A stretch of DNA of 64,000 nucleotides. Source: Bryobacterales bacterium (GTDB lineage Bacteria; Acidobacteriota; Terriglobia; Bryobacterales; Bryobacteraceae). A model generated the notes under the pieces. It did no database searches. It was not told the DNA's origin and saw only the letters and a program-made list of their open reading frames with translations. The stretch lies in NCBI GenBank assembly GCA_016713735.1, contig JADJOP010000032.1, forward strand, positions 372,001-436,000, given 5' to 3'. Shown here in pieces: positions 25,518 to 34,490 of the stretch (position 1 is its first letter; each line of letters starts with the position of its first letter). The translations under genes were made by a program, and so were the position numbers.

Positions 25518-27482
25518 CAGCTCTTCCTCCGCGTCGGCAGCGCCGATTCGCGATCCCACACGATGCTGCAATTGGGCAGCTTCTGCCGCAACGCCTCATG
25601 TGCTTTTTCCCCGATCAGCGTGTGGTAGATGTTCAGGTGCTCCAGCTTCGGGAACGAGGCCAGCAGTTCGATATCGGCGTCGCCCAATGTGGCCGAATCC
25701 AGCCGCAGGTCGCGCAGCTCCGGCATCCCCGCGATCAGTTGCAAGCCCTTGGCTGTGAGGTTGGTGTAGTTCAGGTTCAGCACACGCAGCGTTTTCATTC
25801 CGGCAATGTGGCGCATGGTCTCATCGGTCAGCCGTGCGCACCGAGTGCAACTCTTCGAGCGCGGGCAGCGCCGAGAGCAGCACGTAGCCATGCGTGTTGA
25901 TGCGGTTGTAGTTGATGTTCAGCGAGCGCAGCGAAGTGAGCGATGCGATGTGCTCCATCGAGTCGTCATCCACGTCCGTGGTCGCGATATCCAGCGTGTG
26001 CAGCCGCGTGAGCCCGCGCAGATGCACCAGCCCCTTCGCCGTGATGTCGGTCATACCCAGCTTCAACACCTTCAGGCCGGTGAGCTTCCCGATCGCCTCC
26101 AGCCCCGCATCGTTCACCGGCGAGCCGGACATCTCCAACTCTTCCAAAGCCGCAAACCCGCCCAAGCCCAGCCCCCGCGCGCCGGAGTTGTTCAACACCA
26201 GGCGGCGCAATCTCGGCAGCGCGGCCAATTTCCCCAGCGCCGCGTCGGTCACCGTCGTCTGTGAAAGATCGAGTTCTTCGAGCGCCGTCATGCGCGCCAG
26301 CGCCGCCACGCCCACATCGCCTACTTCGGTCGCCGAAAGCGAGAGCTTGCGCACGCCGCTCAGCTTCGCCAGCGTCTCCACATGGGCATCCAGCACGGGC
26401 GTCGCGCTCAGCGAGATCGCCGTGAGCTTGCCGCCCTCCAACTCCGCCTGTCCACCCAGCGACTGCACAAAAGTGCGAATCGAAGCCGCCGTGATCTGCG
26501 CCGGCACAGCCACCTTCCTGGACATCTGCGGGGCATTGCCAAGGAAGTTCACCTTCAGCGCCGGCAGCTCGGCGAGCAACTGGTCCACACCCGCCTGGGT
26601 GACGCGCGTGTAGCGCAAATCGAGCGAGCGCAAATTCTTCTTCGCCGCCAGCAGCCGCAGCCCGGCGTTGGTGATCTGGCTCCGGTAGAGGTTCAACTCC
26701 TCCAGGTCCCGCATGCCGGCAATCGCCTGCAGCCCCTCGTCGGTCACTGGCGCACCGAGCAGGTTCAACTTCTTCAATGCAGTCAACTGGCTCAAGTGCG
26801 CCAGCCCGGCGTCGGTAACGCGGCAGCCATAGAGATCGAGATGTTCGAGCTTGGTCAAACCCGCGATGTGGCGCAGCCCGGCGTCGCTCACCAGCGTGTC
26901 TTTCACCAGCAGCCGCCGCAGGTCTTTCATCACGGAAAGCGAGGCCATGCCCTCGTCGTCAAACTGCGAGTAGGTGAGGTCGAGCGAGGTCAGCCCGGGG
27001 AAGACGGCCAGGGTGCGGCCCTTCACACGCGACTGTTGCAGCCGCAATTCGCGCAGGTTCGTGAGGTCTTTCAACTGCTCGATGCCCTTGTCCTGAATGT
27101 TGATGTTGGTGAGAAAGTGAATGCTGAAATAGAGCTTCTCGAGCGATCGCAACGCGTTCAGGCTGCCCAGGTCTTTGTTTGAATCGCGCCGGCTGCCCGC
27201 GCCTTCATTCCACATCGGACCAGGCAAATACAGCTCCTTCAGGTGCTGCAATTGCGCCAGCCGTTCCAGCTCCTCGGGCGTGATCAGCGTGCCTGTCAGG
27301 TCCGCTCCCACCACGCGCACTTCGCCTTCCGGCAGCGACCACAGCGTGCGGATCTCTTCCGGTGAACCGGCAAGCGTGACGCCGCCTCCATAGCGGATGA
27401 TCCACTCGGCGAGCGTTCGCTCCGTGTCGGCGCCCATCGCCGCGAAGGCGAGCAGCATGAGAACAAGAAGCCGTTTCCTCAA
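25517..27482 (-). pseudogene. large exported leucine-rich repeat protein, one frameshift near 25845
   Basis: Starts at ATG 27482 with a signal peptide (MRKRLLVLMLLAFAAMGA) and carries some 20 LRR units of 23-24 residues, for example LEHLDLYGCRVTDAGLAHL. The first frame runs to 25821 and ends after ALEELHSVRT; the next repeat, RLTDETMRHIAGMKTL, continues in another frame to 25517. Insertion of two bases (for instance CG within cgcacggctgacc) restores an unbroken repeat, so this is a single small indel and the intact protein would be about 655 residues. The stop of the preceding enolase-family gene overlaps its start. Scaffold or binding function only; ligand unknown. Confidence 0.75.
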
Positions 27483-28708
27483 TGGTCCGCGATGCCTCCA
27501 TCCTGAAATACGTACTTCGGGCGGTTCACCGGTTTGTAGGGATGCGCCGCCGCCACCTTCTCATCCAGATCGACGCCCAGCCCCGGCCGGTCAGGCAGCG
27601 CCGCAAAGCCGTCCTTCACTTCCACCGCGCCGCCATAAAAGAGGTCCTTCACCCATTGTTGCGAGTTGGGGTTGTACTCCTGAATCGTGCACGCCGGCGT
27701 GGTCGCGTCCACATGCAGCGAGGCCAGCGTCGATACTTCGCTCTGCGGATTGTGCGGCGCCATCTCAATGCGGTAAGTCTCCGCGATCACCCCAATTTTC
27801 TTCATCTCCAGAATTCCGCCGGCGTGGCATACATCGGGCTGAATGATGTTCACCAGGTGGCGCGAGCAGTAGTCGGCAAAGCCGTACTTGGTGAACGAGC
27901 GCTCACCGGTGGCCAGAGGCACCTTGGTCTTCTGCCGCAGCAGTTCCAACTCGCCCAGGTCCTCCAACTGCGTCGGCTCCTCGACAAAGAAGGGCCGCAG
28001 CTCCTCAATGCGCGTGCAGAAATCGATGGCCATCACCGTCGTCAGTTTGCCGTGCGCGTCGATGCAGATGTCGAAGTCCTCGCCCACCGCCGTGCGTACG
28101 CGCTCCAGCGCCTTGGCTCCCTCGCGCACGGCGAAGCTGGGAATCACCAGGTCCTTGTCCACGCGAATGAAGCCGCTCTTGGCGGCCGTGTAGCCTTCGC
28201 TCTTGGCCTGTAGAAACGCCTCCGGCGTGGAGCCGCAGTCCTTGTATAGGCGGACGCGCTCCCTCGCCTTGCCGCCCAGCAGCTTGTAGATGGGCTGGCC
28301 CAGCGCCTTGCCGAGAATGTCCCACAGCGCAATCTCCACGGCGCTGATGGCGCTGTTCAGAATCGGACCGCCCCGCCAGCGCGGCCAGCGGAACATCGCT
28401 TGATAGTGCAGCTCAATGTCGGTCGGGTCCTTGCCCACCAGGTAGCGCTCATGCTCCATGATCGCGGCCGAAAGCGTGGCCTCTTTGGAAGTGATCGAGC
28501 CTTCCCCGAGGCCCGTGATGCCCTGGTTCGTGTACACCTTCACAAAGGCCCAGTTCACGTTGCCTACGTTCACCACGAACGTCTTCAGTCCGGTGATCTT
28601 CAGGTTGAGCGGCTTGGCTTTCTCAGTGGCCGCGCGCAGGGGCGCAACGACGCCGGCAGGCAGCGCCAGCCCGAGCAGGGAAGGAAACAGTTCTCGACGC
28701 GAGATCAT
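27479..28708 (-). CDS. enolase-superfamily dehydratase/mandelate racemase-like enzyme
   Basis: 409 residues from ATG 28708 with a Tat-like or Sec signal (ISRRELFPSLLGLALP). Metal-binding acids appear as in the superfamily: FDICIDAHGK (D), FFVEEP (E) and ATGERS (E); APHNPQSE supplies the likely catalytic histidine. The DAHGK-VEEP-ATGE set is that of D-galactonate dehydratase-type and related acid-sugar dehydratases. The enzyme would abstract the proton alpha to a carboxylate and eliminate water; the substrate is an inference. The exported location is unusual for acid-sugar dehydratases, which are normally cytoplasmic. Four-base overlap with the LRR gene that follows. Confidence 0.82.
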   Translation of the reverse strand: MISRRELFPSLLGLALPAGVVAPLRAATEKAKPLNLKITGLKTFVVNVGNVNWAFVKVYTNQGITGLGEGSITSKEATLSAAIMEHERYLVGKDPTDIELHYQAMFRWPRWRGGPILNSAISAVEIALWDILGKALGQPIYKLLGGKARERVRLYKDCGSTPEAFLQAKSEGYTAAKSGFIRVDKDLVIPSFAVREGAKALERVRTAVGEDFDICIDAHGKLTTVMAIDFCTRIEELRPFFVEEPTQLEDLGELELLRQKTKVPLATGERSFTKYGFADYCSRHLVNIIQPDVCHAGGILEMKKIGVIAETYRIEMAPHNPQSEVSTLASLHVDATTPACTIQEYNPNSQQWVKDLFYGGAVEVKDGFAALPDRPGLGVDLDEKVAAAHPYKPVNRPKYVFQDGGIADH

Positions 28709-28786
28709 GCGGGGATACTCCGTTCGGGCCAGCATATCGCAGCCGGAGCGCCTTGGGGAGAGTCCCCGCGATGCGATCAGGCAGCG

Positions 28787-29848
28787 TCAAACCTTGCGAA
28801 GCTTCGTAATGCGGCCCACCTCGACCCACTCGGAGACGAATACGTTGCCCTTGTGGTCAAAACAGCCGCCGTGCGGGCAGACGAACTTGCCCGCGGCAAA
28901 GGTCTCGCGCGGCTGCACACGTGTCTTGCGCCATTCCGACTTCGAGTCGTCGCCCAGATTGGCCACCACTTTGTTGCTCTTGTCGAGAATGATCACGCGC
29001 GCGCCGAGGTCGGGAATCATCATCAGGTCTTTGTGGAAGCTGAAGTGGCAGGGCAGGTTCATGTCGTCGGTGACGAAGCGAAGATGCTTGCCGTTCAGGT
29101 CAAAGTATTGCAGCCGGTTGTTGGAGCGGTCAGCCGTGACCAGCTCTTCCTGGCCCGAGCGCTTGTCGATGAAGATGCCGTGCGGAGAGTTCAGCGAGCC
29201 GGGGTCCTTCGTCTTGCCGCCGCCGAAGGTGCGGATGAACTTGCCCGTCTTGTCGTACTGATTCACGTAGCTCGAGCCGTAGCCGTCGCCGACGAAGATG
29301 TCGCCGTTTGAGGCCACCGCCAGGTTGGTCGGCACATACTTCACCAGCGGCTTGCCGTCCGGGTCGAGCTTGTAGAAATCTGACTCCTTCGGGTAGCCCA
29401 GCGTCAGCAGGACCTTCCCGTCGAGCGTCGTCTTCACCACCAGCGAGCGCTTCGTGTCGCACAAATAGAGGAACTCTTCCTTGCCCTCTTTTTGAATGTG
29501 CAACCCGTGCGCGCCGCCGGCAAATTCGCTGCCCCAGCTCGTGATGAACTTGCCCTTGCTATCGAACACCACCATCGCGTCGGTGGAGACGCTGTTCTTG
29601 TTCACCGTGTGGAAGACGTAGAAGCGGCCCTGCGAATCCTCCACAATGCCGTGCGTGTTGCCGTACTGGATGCGGTCCGGCAGTTCGCCCCAATCGTGAT
29701 GCACCTCATAGGTGTGATCACCGGAGCCGATCACGAGCTTCTTCGATCCGGATTTCTGTGCGCCCAGAATGGACGGCGCCGCTCCAGTGGCCAGCGCCCC
29801 GGATGCGGCCGTCTTGAGAAACGTACGGCGGGAATTGTCTTGGTTCAT
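28787..29848 (-). CDS. Tat-exported NHL/six-bladed beta-propeller protein
   Basis: 353 residues from ATG 29848. A twin-arginine signal (SRRTFLKTAASGALATG) leads into a series of propeller blades with NHL-type turns (SPHGIFIDKRSGQ, NLAVASNGDIFVGDGYG, CPHGGCFDHKGNVFVSEW). The histidine in PHG recurs in several blades, as in peptidylglycine lyase-like and SMP-30-like propellers. Such proteins hydrolyse or lyse small substrates or merely bind partners; the activity here is unknown. It lies between the enolase-family gene and the PEP-CTERM gene, on the same strand. Confidence 0.8.
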   Translation of the reverse strand: MNQDNSRRTFLKTAASGALATGAAPSILGAQKSGSKKLVIGSGDHTYEVHHDWGELPDRIQYGNTHGIVEDSQGRFYVFHTVNKNSVSTDAMVVFDSKGKFITSWGSEFAGGAHGLHIQKEGKEEFLYLCDTKRSLVVKTTLDGKVLLTLGYPKESDFYKLDPDGKPLVKYVPTNLAVASNGDIFVGDGYGSSYVNQYDKTGKFIRTFGGGKTKDPGSLNSPHGIFIDKRSGQEELVTADRSNNRLQYFDLNGKHLRFVTDDMNLPCHFSFHKDLMMIPDLGARVIILDKSNKVVANLGDDSKSEWRKTRVQPRETFAAGKFVCPHGGCFDHKGNVFVSEWVEVGRITKLRKV

Positions 29849-29905
29849 GGCTGTTTCGACCTGTCGTAATACCTTATCAGAGGAGCGCGCAAGGCGCAGA
29901 GACAC

Positions 29906-29942
29906 CAATGGCCTTCCCGGTGACGCGCCGGGAAGGCCATTG
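29906..29942 (-). terminator. strong hairpin between the PEP-CTERM and NHL genes
   Basis: CAATGGCCTTCCCGG (29906-29920) and CCGGGAAGGCCATTG (29928-29942) form a perfect 15-bp stem with a 7-base loop, 24 bases after the PEP-CTERM stop. There is no T-run on either side, so it may act as a T-less terminator, an mRNA 3'-end stabiliser, or both. Confidence 0.6.
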
Positions 29943-29966
29943 ACTGGATCAGAAGTGCAGGCGGAA

Positions 29967-30545
29967 CTAGCGGCGGCGCCGGATCAGGGCGAGCGCACCC
30001 ACGCCTGCCAGCGCCAGCAGGCCGGTGCCAGGTTCCGGGACTTCGCCCTGGTCGATGCGGTCGCCGGAGACCGCGCCGAGCGAGTTACCGCAGCAGCCAT
30101 CGGTCGAATCAATGTAGAAACCGAAAACGTCGCCGGCCTGCAGGTTCACGCTTGCGAAGCCGGATTGGACGCTGTCCCCACCGTCGTCGGTCAGTTGAAA
30201 GAAACTGCCATTGAGATAGTAGCCGAACGGGTCATACTGCGGGCCTTCATCGAATGTCAGGTAACCCCAGTAGAAATCGAACGTGGCGGCCGAAGTGACG
30301 GTGACCAGGAACGACGTGATGATGTCCTCGTCAAAGGGATCATCGACGTCGTTATAGTCGTGCCCGATCAGGCCAATCAGGTTGGGCGCTTCCACCGTAT
30401 CCACGGAGCCCAATCCTCCGCCACTGTCAAAAACGAAATTTGAAACGTCAAACTGGCCCACGAAAATGGGCGCGGCCGATAGAATTTGTCCCATGGCCAA
30501 GCACGCCACAAGACACACGATTCGCAATGGAATTCGAGTGAGCAA
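29967..30545 (-). CDS. PEP-CTERM sorting-signal protein
   Basis: 192 residues from TTG 30545, supported by AGGAGG seven bases upstream. A signal peptide (IVCLVACLAMGQILSAAP) and a C-terminal PEP-CTERM signal (VPEPGTGLLALAGVGALAL followed by RRRR) frame a beta-rich, Asp/Gly-rich exported domain. PEP-CTERM proteins are processed by exosortase and tied to exopolysaccharide export; no exosortase is in this window. The mature domain is not recognised. Expression may be co-ordinated with surface-polysaccharide genes elsewhere. Confidence 0.9.
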   Translation of the reverse strand: MLTRIPLRIVCLVACLAMGQILSAAPIFVGQFDVSNFVFDSGGGLGSVDTVEAPNLIGLIGHDYNDVDDPFDEDIITSFLVTVTSAATFDFYWGYLTFDEGPQYDPFGYYLNGSFFQLTDDGGDSVQSGFASVNLQAGDVFGFYIDSTDGCCGNSLGAVSGDRIDQGEVPEPGTGLLALAGVGALALIRRRR

Positions 30546-30781
30546 GTAATCCTCCTGTCCCTAACTCTGCCCGTGGCCGTAGCCCGGACAGTTTTGCTGT
30601 AGTATACCCCAGGCGCAGTGAAAATCCCATAACCTATTTGTCGTTGGATGGGGCGTCCCGAGGGGCTATTGGGGCAAGTGCGTAAGCCCAGGGCAAGGGC
30701 AAGCCCGGCAAGTCTCCCTCCACCGGCTTCCAGCCGCCTGTTATCGGCCCGCAACATAGACTCGCTACACTGAAGCCCCCT

Positions 30782-31930
30782 ATGTTGCGGCTGGACGCCC
30801 GCGCACAAGCTTTTTCTCTTACCTGGTTGGCCTACGCAGGGTTCTACTTCTGCCGCAAGAACCTCAGCGTGATGATGCCGGCCTTGAGCGCCAACGAAGG
30901 GTTTTCCACTGACCTGCTGGCCCGCGTGGTCTTCTGCTATAGCGTTGCTTACTCACTGGGCCAGTTCACCATGGGGATCGCCGCCGACCGTATCGGGCCG
31001 CGCCGCGTCGCCACGGCCGGCATGCTCCTCTCGGCCCTTGCCAACCTTGCATTAGCGTTCACAAGCGGCCCCGAGGCGTTCCTCATCCTGCAAACCATCA
31101 ACGGCTTCGCCCAGGCCTGCGGCTGGCCCGCGCTGGTGAAGATGATCTCCGGCTGGTTTGCTCCACGCGAACGTGGCACGGCGCTGAGTTGGTGGTGCAC
31201 CACTACGTATTCGGCGCCTTCCTGGCCACCATGTTCGCCACGTTGCGATCAGCGGCCCCGTGCTCGCCTCCTGGGGATGGAAGCGCGGAGCCGTGTTTCC
31301 GGCTCTCTTGCTCTCCGTGGTCGCCGTCATCTTCGCCCGGTTCGCTCCAGGGGAGGGGCCGCTGGAAACCTCCGCCGCGCCCTCCACCAGCCGTTGGAGC
31401 CAGTTGAGCGAGGTCGTCTGCGATCCCGCCATCCAGACCATCGCCGTGGCCTATTTCTTTATCAAATTTACCCGCTACGCGTTTCTGTTCTGGCTGCCTC
31501 TTTATATGGTGCAGCGTCTCGGCTACACCCAGGCCGACGCCGGTTATACCTCCAGCGCCTTTGAGCTGGTGGGTTTCACCGGCGTTCTGGCGGCAGGCTA
31601 CCTCTCTGACCGCGTCTTTAAATCGCGCCGCTATCCCGTGGGCGCCCTGATGCTCGCCGGCCTGTCGATTGCCTGCCTGGTTCATCCTACTTTGAGCGCC
31701 CAGGGCTGGTGGGGCAATCTGCTCGGCATCTCGCTCATTGGCGCGCTCGTGTTCGGGCCGGAACCTGGGCGGCGCCGCCAGAGCGGCGGCCTGGCGGCGG
31801 GTTTGTCAGCGTCGGCTCCAGCGGCCAGTTGCGTTATCGCGGTGGTGAGATATTGGGGTGGGACGCGGTGTTCACCTTTGCTGATGGCCGCCCTGGGCTC
31901 CTGGCTGGCCACCCGCTGGATTGGGGCGAA
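30782..31930 (+). pseudogene. OPA-type MFS transporter, several frameshifts
   Basis: Starts at ATG 30782 with features of the organophosphate/glycerol-3-phosphate antiporter group (FYFCRKNLSVMMPAL, AADRIGPRRVATAGML). The frame breaks near 31190 after ALSWWCT, continues in a second frame (YVFGAFLATMFAT), breaks again near 31247 and continues in a third (AISGPVLASWGW through LLGISLIGALVFGP). From about 31765 several more small indels follow before the end near 31930. Conserved residues either side of each break remain, so the lesions are indels rather than general decay. With the next two genes it forms a locus resembling 2-aminoethylphosphonate uptake and breakdown. Confidence 0.7.
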
Positions 31931-32876
31931 CTCCGGTTGGGCGGGGGGTTGGGGGGCGTCGGCAGGCCGCGGGAAGATGCCGCCTGGCCGTGCAGCGGCA
32001 ACTGTGGCGCGAGTTCCTTGCCGAAATGGGCCTTCCCTTCCGCCATACCGGTTCCATGCACGTCGTCTACCGCGACGACGAGGCCGAGGTGGCCCGTGAG
32101 TTCGCCGAAATCGGCCCCGCGCATGGCTACAACGCCGAGTGGATGACCCGCGCCAGGTGCTCGAGCGTTCGCCCGTCGTCTCCGAAGGCCTTCTGGGCGG
32201 CATCTACAGCCCCGATGAGGTCACCGTCGATCACCGCCTCATCCTCGGCTCTTCGCCCGAACTGATCCAGGCCCGCTGGCCGGTCGAGTTCCGATTCTCC
32301 ACCGCCGTCACCACCGTGCCTCCCGGCTTCGACCAGGTCTTCATCTGCTCCGGCGACGATTTCGAAACCCTCTTCCCCGATCACTGGGCTGCCAGCGGCA
32401 TCGATCGCGTCAAGCTCCAGATGATGGCCGCCCGCAGCCCCTCCGGTTTCCAACTCGGCCCCGCCCTCGCCGCCGGACTGACCCTGCGCTTTTATCCCTC
32501 CTTCCGCATCTGCTCCACGCTGCCCCGGCTCGCCCGCCGCATTGCCGAAGAGACCCCCGTGCTGGAGCGCTGGGGCATCCACGTCATGGCATCGGAAACC
32601 GCCGACGGCGCCATCACGATCGGCGATTCCCACGAATACGGCCTCGCCGTCGACATTTTCAATAAGGCTGAGATCGACCGCCTCATCCTCGACTACCTCC
32701 ACGGCTTCCTCCGCCTCCCGCGGCCTGAAATCGCCCAGCATTGGCACGGCGTCTATGCCCGCCATCCCGAGGCTGACTACATCGTGATGAACCCGCGGCG
32801 GTCGCCGCGGGGCGGTAAGGGCATGACCATGTCCTGGGCGCTGGCCGAGGAGAGCGTGAACGAGGTGGGGCTATGA
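31921..32876 (+). pseudogene. FAD-dependent oxidoreductase of the phosphonate-linked (TIGR03364-like) family, truncated
   Basis: The C-terminal two thirds are readable (LERSPVVSEGLLGGIYSPDE from about 32155 to the stop at 32876; includes ICSGDDFETLFPDHW and ITIGDSHEYGL). A further piece upstream in another frame reads LWREFLAEMGLPFRHTGSMH (about 31998-32057). The N-terminal dinucleotide-binding motif (GxGxxG) expected in the first 20 residues is missing, and the frame changes near 32145. Intact relatives are amine/glycine-oxidase-fold enzymes found beside phosphonoacetaldehyde hydrolase. The stop overlaps the next gene as ATGA. Confidence 0.65.
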
Positions 32877-33636
32877 GCGAGCGCCGCCTGCGCGCCGTGT
32901 TGCTCGATTGGGCAGGCACCACGGTGGATTACGGCACCGGCGTGGGAGGTCTCGCAGGCGGGTCACGCTCGACGACGCCTCCATCCGCCGCCACATGGGC
33001 CTGCGCAAATTCGACCACCTCACCGCCCTGTGCGCGCTGCCCGAAGTGCAAAGCGCCTGGACCGCGGCGCATCAGCGCGGCCTCGATCCCGCGGATGTCG
33101 GCGCCCTCTATGCCCGGTTCGAAGCCCTCCAGCCGTCCATCCTCCTCGACCACTCGCACGTGCTCCCCTGGACCGCGGCCGTGGCACACTTCCGCTCGAT
33201 GGGCCTCCGCATCGGCTCCACCACCGGCTACACCCGCCCCATGCTCATCCCCTCATCGAGCAGCCGGCAAGGCTACTCGCCCATGCCAGCGTCACCCCAT
33301 GGCTCCGCGGCCCCCTTCCCTTGGATGGCCTACCTCAATGCCCTGCGGCTTCAGGTCTATCCGCTCGACGCCTGGGTCAAGATCGGCGACACCCCTGACA
33401 TGGAGGAGGGCCGCAACGCCGGCATGGTGCGTCGGCTGCTGGTCGGCGGCAACGGCGTAGGCATGACCGAGGCCGCCTGGTCGGCTCTGCCCGTCCTCGA
33501 CCAGGTGCAGAGGAAGGAGGCGGTGGCCGCCCAGCTTCTGGCTGCTGGAGCCCACATGGTGGCCGAAACCCTTGCCGACACCCCCGCCGCGCTTGCCATC
33601 CTGGAAGAACGCTACCGGGCCGGCGAAAAGCCGTAA
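32873..33636 (+). pseudogene. phnX: phosphonoacetaldehyde hydrolase PhnX-like, frameshifted
   Basis: A HAD-superfamily enzyme that splits phosphonoacetaldehyde to acetaldehyde and phosphate. The opening (AVLLDWAGTTVDYGTG) with its nucleophile Asp is in one frame from ATG 32873. The rest (RRHMGLRKFDHLTALCALP, IGSTTGYTRPM, WVKIGDTPDMEEGRNAGM) is in another, with some 15-20 residues missing around 32940-32965. A second damaged stretch at 33240-33330 has lost single bases several times: other frames show LIEQPAR and ASVTP, pieces of the usual sequence. The GDTxxD metal-binding motif is intact. Not functional as written. Confidence 0.72.
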
Positions 33637-33761
33637 CCGGCCATCCGCCCCGCCCGGAAATCTGCTATCCTGTGAATTCGGCTTCCGCCGAACCTCAGGG
33701 TTTGTGTGCCTCCCCAGGCTTGTGAAATGGGGTAGCCCGTCTCTGAGAGGGATGATTCACA

Positions 33762-33932
33762 ATGCCGAAACGTACTTTTCAACCGAACAATCGCAAGCGG
33801 GCCAAGGCGCACGGATTCCGCGTCCGCATGGAGACCAAGGATGGGCAGGCTGTCCTCTCGCGCCGCCGTGCGAAGGGCCGCTGGAAGCTCAGCGTCAGCG
33901 ACGAGCGAGCCGTCCGCTACGGAAAGCGCTAA
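33762..33932 (+). CDS. rpmH: 50S ribosomal protein L34
   Basis: 56 residues starting MPKRTFQPNNRKRAKAHGF, with RRAKGRWKLSVS near the end: the small, Lys/Arg-rich L34. GAGAGGG at 33745-33751 is its ribosome binding site. It opens the classical rpmH-rnpA-yidD-yidC-khpB-mnmE block. dnaA and an origin are not present upstream; instead the phosphonate-type locus adjoins. The rnpA reading frame runs through the whole gene in another frame. Confidence 0.97.
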   Translation: MPKRTFQPNNRKRAKAHGFRVRMETKDGQAVLSRRRAKGRWKLSVSDERAVRYGKR

Positions 33933-34296
33933 ACCACCGCGGCCGCCGGAGGGGAATTCGTTCCCCAAAACCACGCGGCTGCTGAAAACCTCTGATTTCA
34001 AACGGGTCTATGATCGCGGCAAGAAGATCAGCGGCCCGTTTTTCATGGCCATCTGCGCTGCTTTCCCAGGCTCGGATGCCGCTCGTGTAGGCTTCACCGT
34101 TCCCCGCAGGTTGGGGAATTCCGTGGTCCGCAACCGGATCAGGAGGCGCATGCGTGAGGCTGTGAGGCTGGAGTTGGCGCAACTGGCCGCCGGCCGCGAT
34201 TTGGTATTCCACCCCCGCGGCGCCGTGCGGGACGTTCCCTTCAGCGAACTGAGGCGGGAAGTCGAGAGGGTCTTTCGCATATGCGGAACTTGGTAG
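33841..34296 (+). CDS. rnpA: ribonuclease P protein component, overlapping rpmH
   Basis: 151 residues if started at the ATG at 33841, which lies inside rpmH. The conserved core begins near residue 40 (TTRLLKTSDFKRVYDRGKKI) and carries the RNR motif (VVRNRIRRRMREAV). It forms RNase P with the RNA subunit and trims tRNA 5' ends. No ATG, GTG or TTG exists in this frame between the rpmH stop and the core; GTG 33868 and ATG 33841 are both within rpmH, and the frame is open all the way up to 33736. A rpmH-overlapping start, as known in Thermus, or an uncommon start codon is implied. Its end overlaps yidD by 16 bases. Confidence 0.85.
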   Translation: MGRLSSRAAVRRAAGSSASATSEPSATESAKPPRPPEGNSFPKTTRLLKTSDFKRVYDRGKKISGPFFMAICAAFPGSDAARVGFTVPRRLGNSVVRNRIRRRMREAVRLELAQLAAGRDLVFHPRGAVRDVPFSELRREVERVFRICGTW

Positions 34297-34490
34297 TCGC
34301 CCTGCTTCGTTTCTATAAGCGGTGGATCTCGCCCTGCCTCCCCAATGCCTGCCGGTTTCATCCCACCTGTTCGGTTTATATGGCCGAGGCGGTCAGCCGC
34401 CACGGCGTGCTGCATGGAGTTTGGCTTGGTCTTCGGCGCCTGGCCCGGTGCCATCCCCTTCAGGAAGGCGGTTTTGATCCCGTACCATGA
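34281..34490 (+). CDS. yidD: membrane protein insertion efficiency factor YidD
   Basis: 69 residues, normal length. The three invariant cysteines are present in CLPNACRFHPTC and RCHP, and the protein ends GGFDPVP. YidD is a small inner-membrane-associated protein that aids YidC-dependent insertion. It overlaps rnpA at its start and shares an ATGA with yidC at its end, so all three are translated from one message. Confidence 0.95.
   Translation: MRNLVVALLRFYKRWISPCLPNACRFHPTCSVYMAEAVSRHGVLHGVWLGLRRLARCHPLQEGGFDPVP

Noticed and set aside
9880..33330. Further selenocysteine codons in the other interrupted genes
   Set aside because: In those genes the two halves are in different frames, so a recoded TGA cannot join them.
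33637..33761. Replication origin before rpmH
   Set aside because: No dnaA gene and no cluster of DnaA boxes; the upstream neighbour is the phosphonate-type locus.
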